Assembly: GCA_002338605.1 (NCBI GenBank) | Contig: DDIP01000218.1 | Span: 1 to 5,035, forward strand | From: Proteobacteria bacterium UBA1847 | GTDB lineage: Bacteria > Pseudomonadota > Gammaproteobacteria > Steroidobacterales > Woeseiaceae | Reading direction: 5' to 3' | Length of the DNA stretch: 5,035 nucleotides | In this document: in pieces, positions 1 through 4,472 of the stretch | Numbering within the stretch: the stretch's first letter is position 1 | Layout of the letters: each line of letters begins with the position of its first letter | Notes under the pieces: model-generated | Database searches by the model: none | Told to the model about the DNA's origin: nothing | The model's input: only the letters and a program-made list of their open reading frames with translations | Made by a program: the position numbers and the translations under genes

Positions 1-1813
1 CTTCGAACTCGTCGTCTGCCGTCGTGATGAACCAGCGCAGCTCGCCGGGTTTGGCCGGGTTTGGATGCGTGATGTCCAGCCAGGGCGCGAACATCGGGAC
101 GATCCAGTCGCCCACGGACGAAATCGGCGGGTTCGTTGCCAGCACGGTGCGCGTCCGCTGGCCCTCGTGGATGGTCCGAACCCAGCCCATAAGGAACCTG
201 ACCTGCGATTCCGCGAATTGGGTGGCCTCGTCAATGGCCAGCAGATCGCGGGCCCGGCCCATGTATTTTTGTTCGTCGCCGATTGTCGTTGCGGATCCGA
301 ACGTGATAATCCTGCCGTCGGCGGTGCGTAAGGTCGGGGGTGGCTTGCCTGAAAACCCCTGCCGTGATCCGTTCAGGCGCAGCATGTCCTCGATGATGCC
401 GCCGCCGCCTTCGAGATCGACGCCGTTGCGCCGCATGACCAGCGATTGCCGATGGGCTTCAAGCGCCAGCCCGCAGATCAGGCCGGAGTTGTGAGTGACG
501 ATAAACGTGCGCCCGATCAAATAGCTGTTATCCTGACTGTCCACCTGAATGCATCTCATCGGAACAGGTTTTATTGGATCCACTGCCACAACATATCGTC
601 GCTGCACGTACTCTGGTTTGGGGCTGCGGTTTTGCAGCGCCAGTTTCCTTTGCAAGCGGAAAGCGGGAAGGCTCGTGTAAAACTTGATCTTGTGACTGTC
701 AGCATGGTTCGGATTTTTGGCGGACAGCTTTTTCGTGGTGATGTTTGTTTTAATTCCCAACCCGGACAATAGTTCTTGAACGTCCTCGATCAGGTCGCGT
801 TTGGACAAACCTATCTCGCACGCGCCACTACTTTTTACCACCGTCCCGTCGGTATCCATGATCCCTTGCAACAGGGCGAGACGCTGCGCCATCGACGCAT
901 TTTGATACGATGGCGGAATGCGTTTGTCGCCCCTGACGCCGCTCATCCGCAGTACTGGCCAAAGTTCGTTGAACCGCTTTGATGTGAACGGCGCGCGCCC
1001 TTGTCCTTTTCTACGATATTCACTCATGGGCTTTGGATGCTTGATGTTGTCCCAATCAGCATCCATCATTCCAACTGCCGGATCGTTTGAATGGCCATCG
1101 CCAAGCCATAGACCGAACAAATATGGGTCAGTCGGAAGGTTGGTGTCACATGGCTGCTCAAGCGCCCCGGCTACCTCGATCGAATGGTTTCGTTTTTTTC
1201 CGTATCGCAACGTGTCGCGTATCTTCTGAGTTGTCCTGGCTGACGGCTTAGGAGGTTCGAGATACTCATGAATCCGCGCTGCGTTTGATCGCTTGGCTGC
1301 CGCACTTTGGTTTGGCCTCTGCGGCACGGCAACCGCTCTGGATGGTCTTGTCGCGCGCCGATCTTCTCGGTGTTTATCAGACAGGCGAAGAATTTGATTG
1401 CGCTCCAGCGCTGTAAGCGTAAGCCATTGATGATTGGCGTCGGCGTCGATTTGTTCGCCAGTGTTGAGTGTAACGCGGTAGCAAACCCGAGGCGTTTCGA
1501 CATCAGTTAGGGCAACCACGTTACACGGCATTCCATCCGACGCAAATACCTGATCGCCCACCATAAGCGACCCCATCGTCTGCCACCCTCGGTTGCGTGT
1601 CTTTACTGGTGTTTCTACCCAAAGCTGTTTGCCGCCGCCTGCTTCACCGCCGTAGAGCAGAACGTCGGCGGGAGAGAACCACGCATCGGTCTGGGGTCCG
1701 GGCGATGGAATGAATTTCTGACCGGCCGTTGCGCGGCCGACCTCGCGCTCGACCTCCATACGCTTGTCGGGTGGAAGTCCGCGAAGCGCGTCGAGAACTT
1801 CTGTGAGGTCCAT
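1..1813 (-). CDS. terL: Phage terminase large subunit precursor with an intein in the Walker A loop (3' end outside window)
   Basis: This is the ATPase motor that pumps phage DNA into the prohead and cuts it. I translated the minus strand from ATG 1813 to the window edge and found 604 codons without a stop. Residues 1-62 are the N-extein, ending YGGEAGGGK. Residues 63-442 are an intein. Residues 443-604 are the C-extein, starting SGLICGLALEAHRQSLVMRR. Joining the exteins restores a perfect Walker A loop, GEAGGGKS. Walker B is LLAIDEA (D528, E529) and the coupling motif is LATNPP (T560-P562). The nuclease domain lies beyond position 1. The start overlaps the stop of the upstream gene (TGATG), with no strong ribosome binding site, so translation is probably coupled. 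The intein is clearly lower in G+C (48% over 541-780) than the C-extein (62% over 121-420), a sign of separate origin. The terminase assignment is firm; the exact subfamily is not determined. Confidence 0.95.
   Translation of the reverse strand, partial: MDLTEVLDALRGLPPDKRMEVEREVGRATAGQKFIPSPGPQTDAWFSPADVLLYGGEAGGGKQLWVETPVKTRNRGWQTMGSLMVGDQVFASDGMPCNVVALTDVETPRVCYRVTLNTGEQIDADANHQWLTLTALERNQILRLSDKHREDRRATRPSRAVAVPQRPNQSAAAKRSNAARIHEYLEPPKPSARTTQKIRDTLRYGKKRNHSIEVAGALEQPCDTNLPTDPYLFGLWLGDGHSNDPAVGMMDADWDNIKHPKPMSEYRRKGQGRAPFTSKRFNELWPVLRMSGVRGDKRIPPSYQNASMAQRLALLQGIMDTDGTVVKSSGACEIGLSKRDLIEDVQELLSGLGIKTNITTKKLSAKNPNHADSHKIKFYTSLPAFRLQRKLALQNRSPKPEYVQRRYVVAVDPIKPVPMRCIQVDSQDNSYLIGRTFIVTHNSGLICGLALEAHRQSLVMRRNGVDLEGGGGIIEDMLRLNGSRQGFSGKPPPTLRTADGRIITFGSATTIGDEQKYMGRARDLLAIDEATQFAESQVRFLMGWVRTIHEGQRTRTVLATNPPISSVGDWIVPMFAPWLDITHPNPAKPGELRWFITTADDEFE
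488..1627 (-). mobile_element. Intein with class 3 splicing signature and LAGLIDADG homing endonuclease, inserted in TerL Walker A
   Basis: A 380-residue in-frame protein intron. Block A reads TPVKT, then GWQTMGSLMVGDQVFASDG. Block B is DANHQWLTL (His128, Trp130 of the precursor). Block F contains MRCIQVD (Cys421). Block G is FIVTHN (Thr440, His441, Asn442), followed by extein Ser443. Residue 1 is Gln63, so the standard acyl shift at an N-terminal Cys or Ser cannot occur. Class 3 inteins instead use a Cys at block F position 4, helped by Trp at block B position 12 and Thr at block G position 5; all three are in place here. The boundaries are set by the extein motif GEAGGGK/S on one side and HN/S on the other. 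Splicing activity is inferred from intact motifs. Class 3 inteins are known mainly from phages and phage-related genes, which fits this setting. Confidence 0.93.
842..1123 (-). other. LAGLIDADG (DOD) homing endonuclease domain core inside the intein
   Basis: Two LAGLIDADG helices mark a homing endonuclease within the intein. The first is YLFGLWLGDG at precursor residues 231-240, with acidic residue D239. The second is LLQGIMDTDG at residues 314-323, with acidic residue D322. Before the second helix lies DKRIPPSYQNAS, matching the K-x-IP segment common in this family. Such enzymes cut intein-less alleles so that repair copies the intein in. Both catalytic acids are present and the frame is intact, so the enzyme may still be active. 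The natural target would be the uninterrupted Walker A coding sequence of related terminases. The domain limits given run only from motif to motif; the real domain extends further on both sides. Confidence 0.88.
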
Positions 1814-2172
1814 CAGGCGGCCGGTTCAGACACCATCAGGATGAGATTGCGGTCCGCGGCCTGATTGACCGGCACCCCAGCGGTGCCGGACCGCACCTTG
1901 AGAAAGGGGACGCCGAGGAACTTGGCTGGATCCATAACGATGTACCGACTCGCATCCACGGTCTCGCTTTTTTCGGAGCCGCCGTCATACATATTGACGT
2001 ATGTGCCGCCGGATGCGTCGGATACCTGGAACGTCAAGGTTGCAGCGGTCCACGCCGCCGGCATGATGATGCCGCAGGGAATGCGCCCCTTGAGGTCAAT
2101 CTCGCCCGTGATCGCCGTTCCGCTCGAAATCGTCACGGTAAGCGATTCCATGATCTTCGGTACTGCCGGCAT
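1813..2172 (-). CDS. Putative phage structural protein, 119 residues, between small and large terminase genes
   Basis: No enzyme motif is visible. The sequence is rich in beta-forming and small residues: SLTVTISSGTAITGEIDL near the start, then GIIMPAAWTAATLTFQVS (about residues 34-51), GGTYVNMYD, SRYIVMDPAKFLGVPFLKVRSG (about 76-97) and PVNQAADRNLILMV. From memory this pattern recurs in unannotated phage proteins near packaging and head genes, and it suggests a beta-sandwich such as a head decoration or completion protein; that role is inference. ATG 2172 has a good ribosome binding site (AAGGA at 2185-2181, 8 bases upstream). An internal ATG at 2151 has a weaker one. The chosen start overlaps the end of the small terminase gene by 77 bases, and the stop overlaps the large terminase start as TGATG. 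Confidence 0.8.
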   Translation of the reverse strand: MPAVPKIMESLTVTISSGTAITGEIDLKGRIPCGIIMPAAWTAATLTFQVSDASGGTYVNMYDGGSEKSETVDASRYIVMDPAKFLGVPFLKVRSGTAGVPVNQAADRNLILMVSEPAA

Positions 2173-2740
2173 GCGTTTTGTCCTTGTGCTGCTCTACCTG
2201 TGCTGAGGCGAGTATAAACGCCAATCTGCGCCCCAATTCAAGCACGGAGGTTTCAGGGATCAACGGCTCGCCACCCGGACCGGCCACTTCGCTCTTGTTC
2301 GCAATGGCCAGTTTCGCCTGCACGATGATGGGGTTGAGCAGTCCGGCGGCGGCACCCGTGAACGACCACTCGAACATGATCGCCTCTACCAATCCGCAAA
2401 TTTCCTTGAACTCCGGCCGTTTCCGGTAATTTTCCCAAGTCGGCTTCGTGATCCCCATGTGCGTGGACAGGCCCTCGATCGTCATGGCGCGCATCTTGTT
2501 GAGCGACTTTTTCTTGCCCTTCTGGAACGCCTTTTCCTCGTGCAGCGGCGTGGCCTGAACCCACTCGAAATAAGCCACGGCGGCGTCCCAGATTTCATCC
2601 GGGTTGTTGAAAAGCCTTGGCCGCCCAGGTTTGCCCAGGCGCCAGAGTTGATTGCCGGGCTGGAACATTCCGCCTTTGTCGCGGCCTTTCAGGGCGCGGC
2701 CCGGCAGAACGTAGGATTGATCCGAGGAGTTTCTGGCCAT
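2096..2740 (-). CDS. terS: Phage terminase small subunit, P22 gp3-like DNA-packaging protein
   Basis: This subunit recognises the packaging site on phage DNA and loads the large subunit. The 214-residue protein has the layout of the P22 gp3 packaging family: GNQLWRLGKPGRPRLF (about 30-44), then EIWDAAVAYFEWVQATPLHEEK (split here as 49-60 and 61-70), then a helix-turn-helix-like stretch MTIEGLSTHMGITKPTWENY (86-105), and FTGAAAGLLNPIIV (127-140) followed by LAIANKSE. It is longer than P22 gp3 (162 residues, from memory) by a C-terminal tail rich in charged residues, and the last part of that tail is read from DNA shared with the next gene. ATG 2740 has AAAGG only 4 bases upstream, and lies 8 bases after the preceding gene. 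In P22 the pac site lies inside gene 3, so a pac site may sit here too; that cannot be seen directly. Confidence 0.88.
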   Translation of the reverse strand: MARNSSDQSYVLPGRALKGRDKGGMFQPGNQLWRLGKPGRPRLFNNPDEIWDAAVAYFEWVQATPLHEEKAFQKGKKKSLNKMRAMTIEGLSTHMGITKPTWENYRKRPEFKEICGLVEAIMFEWSFTGAAAGLLNPIIVQAKLAIANKSEVAGPGGEPLIPETSVLELGRRLAFILASAQVEQHKDKTHAGSTEDHGIAYRDDFERNGDHGRD

Positions 2741-2748
2741 AGTGCCTT

Positions 2749-3114
2749 TTACAGCGATTTCTGGCCGTGTGTGAAGGGTTTGTTGCGGTCGCAGAACGGT
2801 CGGCGCTCAAGGGCCTGCCCATGCCGGCGCTTGCCCTCGACGCGCTTGCGATTGGCCATCATGTCCTGAGTAAACACCGTTACGACAACGCCAATGCCGG
2901 AGGCATAGACGGCGTAGAACGCGCCCTCGTCGACAAAAAAACGATAGAACTCCGTCTTGTCCCGCGCGGTTAGGACATGCTCGGCCGTGCCGTCGCCGAT
3001 CGCTGCCATGACGCGCTTCCATATCGCGTATCCGCCTTCTGAGCGGATGCCGTACTCATAGCATCTCGCCGCGAAGTGGCGCGCCTTTGCCTGTTTTTGG
3101 GAACGCGTCAGCAT
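2749..3114 (-). CDS. Phage hypothetical protein, 121 residues
   Basis: I do not recognise a named family. The protein starts with a basic helix-like region (MLTRSQKQAKARHF), continues with YGIRSEGGYAIWKRVMAAIGDG (about 21-42), and then shows a strand-rich core TEFYRFFVDEGAFYAVY (54-70) and GIGVVVTVFTQDM (73-85). The C-terminus is basic and probably disordered. The pattern of a short helix followed by strands ending in VVVTVF resembles many small phage or toxin-like proteins with a RelE- or DUF4258-like shape, but the match is weak and no catalytic residues can be assigned. The start is forced: an in-frame TGA lies at 3120-3118, just above ATG 3114. No strong ribosome binding site is visible. 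It ends 8 bases before the terminase small subunit start, so the two are probably cotranscribed. Confidence 0.75.
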   Translation of the reverse strand: MLTRSQKQAKARHFAARCYEYGIRSEGGYAIWKRVMAAIGDGTAEHVLTARDKTEFYRFFVDEGAFYAVYASGIGVVVTVFTQDMMANRKRVEGKRRHGQALERRPFCDRNKPFTHGQKSL

Positions 3115-3148
3115 GGATCAGTGGACATGGCCGAGGGCGATTCCGAGT

Positions 3149-3226
3149 TTATGGCACAAGGTTTTCGGTGGTGCCTTCCAGCGCCTCAAGTTCCACGGCA
3201 GCCCTGATTTTCGGATCACCGGCCAT
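3149..3226 (-). CDS. Possible 25-residue small protein
   Basis: ATG 3226 opens a short frame that overlaps the end of the 76-residue gene by 11 bases and stops with TAA at 3151-3149. The peptide (starting MAGDPKIRAAVELEALEG) has a balanced charge and looks helical, unlike the arginine- and proline-rich readings of the other frames here. It fills an otherwise empty gap of about 100 bases in a tightly packed region, which is the main argument for it. A 64-residue reading in another frame (3312-3118) is more likely a shadow. Function is unknown and the call is tentative. Confidence 0.35.
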   Translation of the reverse strand: MAGDPKIRAAVELEALEGTTENLVP

Positions 3227-3446
3227 CCACGAGCTCTTTCAAATGGAACGCCGCCAGCTTGCGCCGGTTGCGCCGTTTCAGTTCGCGGAACTGCCTGGGG
3301 TATCCGAACCACGCATAGTTGCGGTTTCTGGTGGTGCCTGACCCGCCGAAATGCAGATACTCGCCCTCGTCGTTCACGGCATACCGGCGATGCCTGGCGA
3401 GGTATTCGGATTTCGCGGCCTCGACGGGGTTCTTACGCTGGATCAT
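3216..3446 (-). CDS. Small basic phage protein, 76 residues, unknown function
   Basis: The start ATG 3446 overlaps the stop of the preceding gene as ATGA, typical of coupled phage genes, although the ribosome binding site itself is weak. The product is strongly basic: a helical N-terminus (NPVEAAKSEYLARHRRYAV), a middle with aromatic and glycine residues (EYLHFGGSGTTRNRNYAWFGYP, about 29-50 in two stretches), and an Arg/Lys-rich helix (RQFRELKRRNRRKLAAFHLK, 51-70). The charge suggests nucleic-acid binding or contact with an acidic partner, but that is only an inference from composition. No family is recognised. It sits in the run of tiny genes between the replication and packaging blocks. Confidence 0.65.
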   Translation of the reverse strand: MIQRKNPVEAAKSEYLARHRRYAVNDEGEYLHFGGSGTTRNRNYAWFGYPRQFRELKRRNRRKLAAFHLKELVDGR

Positions 3447-3628
3447 GCCAACTTGCCTGACCTCGGCGAACGCCCGCGTTTCGCCTGATGATCGGCCACG
3501 TCGCGCCTTTTGGCGCGGGATGCCTCGATGCGGTTTTGGTCAGGCATGCGTCTTTCGCTGGTACGGGTGTCCCGAATACCGCGGATCAGCTTGTCGCCCT
3601 CGGCTTGCAGTTCTTCGAGCAAGGTCAT
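3443..3628 (-). CDS. Small charged protein, 61 residues, unknown function
   Basis: ATG 3628 overlaps the stop of the 39-residue membrane protein gene (ATGA), and GGTGA four bases upstream can act as a ribosome binding site. A GTG at 3640 in the same frame would add four residues but is less likely. The N-terminal third (MTLLEELQAEGDKLIRGIRD) looks like an amphipathic helix. The rest is rich in Arg, Lys, Ser and Asp and probably unstructured (for example RAKRRDVADHQAKRGRSPRS). Nothing identifies a function. The ATGA overlaps on both sides argue that it is a real gene within a coupled cluster. Confidence 0.6.
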   Translation of the reverse strand: MTLLEELQAEGDKLIRGIRDTRTSERRMPDQNRIEASRAKRRDVADHQAKRGRSPRSGKLA

Positions 3629-3744
3629 GGCGTCACCCACAGCGCCACGATGAGCAGCGCGGCAAGAATAAGCCCGGCGGCCAACTCGGCCAGCAGTTCG
3701 CCTTGCGAGTGCGTGGCCAGGATGCGTCGAATGTCACGCCACAT
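3625..3744 (-). CDS. Small single-pass membrane protein, 39 residues
   Basis: A tiny gene with a clear ribosome binding site (AGGGGA at 3756-3751, 6 bases before ATG 3744), starting 10 bases after the upstream stop. The N-terminus is charged (MWRDIRRILATHSQGE), and one hydrophobic segment covers about residues 17-37 (LLAELAAGLILAALLIVALW), ending VTP. The positive residues at the front predict the N-terminus in the cytoplasm. The stop overlaps the next start as ATGA. Phages use such small membrane proteins as holins, antiholins, spanin parts or superinfection factors, but nothing here selects among these, and no lysis enzyme gene is in view. Confidence 0.68.
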   Translation of the reverse strand: MWRDIRRILATHSQGELLAELAAGLILAALLIVALWVTP

Positions 3745-3754
3745 TGGCCATCCC

Positions 3755-3949
3755 CTAGTCCAGCCGCACATCGGTCAGGTTCTGATACAGCGCGCCGTCA
3801 GATGCCTCGATGTCGAACCGCGGCGCTCCGCAGATCGTGCGCCCGACAACGCGACCGCGCTGCTCGTGATCCAGATCGCCGCGCCGGAACCGAACCGGAT
3901 CCCCGATCATCGGCGTCGGATACGCTTTGCGTGAACCAAAATCTGTCAT
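3755..3949 (-). CDS. Small SH3/KOW-like phage protein, 64 residues
   Basis: The segment MIGDPVRFRRGDLDHEQRG, then RVVGRTICGAPRFDIEASDG and LYQNLTDVRLD, has the alternating strand and turn pattern of a small beta-barrel (SH3 or KOW type): a GD-x-V-x-F start, a turn, then a GRVVG strand and a final strand with DG. Such proteins are common small phage gene products of unknown role; the fold is inferred by eye. ATG 3949 is chosen because AAGGGG lies 6 bases upstream (3961-3956), the best ribosome binding site of this small-gene run. A longer reading from TTG 4009 would add 20 polar residues and has no good binding site. It is the first gene after the only intergenic gap, so it may begin a transcription unit. 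Confidence 0.72.
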   Translation of the reverse strand: MTDFGSRKAYPTPMIGDPVRFRRGDLDHEQRGRVVGRTICGAPRFDIEASDGALYQNLTDVRLD

Positions 3950-4052
3950 GCTCTTCCCCTTCTGATCATCTACTCGGCCACCTTGGGACAACCGTTGTTT
4001 GTCAGTCAAGCATTCGTTGCATTGGAATACAAAAATTTACGGTCAGTCTTGC
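3950..4052 (-). promoter_or_regulatory. Intergenic gap with candidate regulatory repeats
   Basis: About 100 bases separate two genes in an otherwise gapless region. On the minus strand it holds an A+T-rich stretch (TAAATTTTTGTATT), TTGACT at 4009-4004 resembling a -35 box, and the short palindrome ACAACCGTTGT at 3988-3998. No good -10 box lies at the right distance from TTGACT, so a standard promoter is not proven. The gap ends with the strong ribosome binding site of the next gene. No terminator hairpin with a T run was found. Confidence 0.35.
4001..4052. repeat. Spaced direct repeat in the intergenic gap
   Basis: GTCAGTCAAGC (4001-4011) and GTCAGTCTTGC (4042-4052) match at 9 of 11 positions, including the first seven, and their starts are 41 bases apart, close to four helical turns. 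The placement in the only intergenic gap makes a regulator binding pair conceivable. Confidence 0.4.
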
Positions 4053-4472
4053 TTACCTAAATCGCCGTGGCTTGAAGCCTGCTGCTTCCATGATCTTCCT
4101 TGCCACGTCCGGCGGGCAACGATCGCGTTCCGGCTCTGGTGGCGGTGGCAGGTGGCGTGTTGCGTCCTTGTGCGCGTCATGACGAGCCTTATCGACAATC
4201 GCCCTGAGATCGTGCGGTACGGGCTTTGCCAGTCGCCCGGATTCGTCCCTTGCGCCTTTGCGCTGGTATGTGTCCCATGCAGCCTGCAATTCGCGCGGCG
4301 TGACGCCTGAGAGGGATCTGATCCATGATGCCCTGAGCACGGCCCGCGCCTTGGCGTCGAGGTCAGCCCAGAAGAAGTGGGACAGGATGGCCCCGATCAG
4401 ATCGGCGAGATCAGAGTTGCTGGGCGATGCGGACTGCCGCTTCGGAGATGGCTGCGCTATCGGGTTTTCCAT
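4053..4472 (-). CDS. Phage hypothetical protein, 139 residues, possibly a replication accessory
   Basis: The protein has a polar, probably flexible start (MENPIAQPSPKRQSASPSN), a helical core ADLIGAILSHFFWADLDAKA (23-42) and RASWIRSLSGVTPRELQAAW (47-66), then LAKPVPHDLRAIVDKARHDA (81-100), a proline-rich linker (HLPPPPEPE) and a short helical tail. The order of a helical core with an L-x-GV-x-P-x-x-LQ-x-A motif followed by P-x-P-x-DLRAIV resembles small phage proteins that follow replication genes; a helicase-loader-like role is a guess from this and from its position. ATG 4472 has a strong ribosome binding site (GAAGGAG at 4486-4480, 7 bases upstream) lying inside the previous gene, so the 62-base overlap with that gene is real. 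No nucleotide-binding motif is seen. Confidence 0.7.
   Translation of the reverse strand: MENPIAQPSPKRQSASPSNSDLADLIGAILSHFFWADLDAKARAVLRASWIRSLSGVTPRELQAAWDTYQRKGARDESGRLAKPVPHDLRAIVDKARHDAHKDATRHLPPPPEPERDRCPPDVARKIMEAAGFKPRRFR

Noticed and set aside
1171..1503. A separate 110-residue minus-strand ORF suggesting that the large terminase is broken into pieces
   Set aside because: It is in a different frame from the terminase and intein and lacks family motifs; the real frame is uninterrupted there.
24..1510. Several plus-strand and off-frame ORFs across the terminase gene
   Set aside because: They are shadows of one continuous 604-codon minus-strand frame with clear terminase and intein motifs.
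3118..3312. 64-residue minus-strand ORF in the same frame as the 121-residue gene, separated by one TGA
   Set aside because: It overlaps the better-supported 76-residue gene and its composition is that of a shadow frame. Readthrough or pseudogene status was considered but nothing supports it.
3950..4009. Longer start (TTG 4009) for the small beta-barrel-like protein
   Set aside because: No ribosome binding site precedes it, while ATG 3949 has a strong one.
4002..4009. Sigma-70 promoter with TTGACT as -35
   Set aside because: Sequences 16-19 bases downstream on the minus strand (CCCAAGGTG-like) do not resemble a -10 box.
3319..4182. Long plus-strand ORF of 287 codons
   Set aside because: Its product is rich in Arg, Ser, Pro and Cys without recognisable domains. 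It lies opposite several small genes that have ribosome binding sites and ATGA overlaps, so it is an antisense shadow in G+C-rich DNA.
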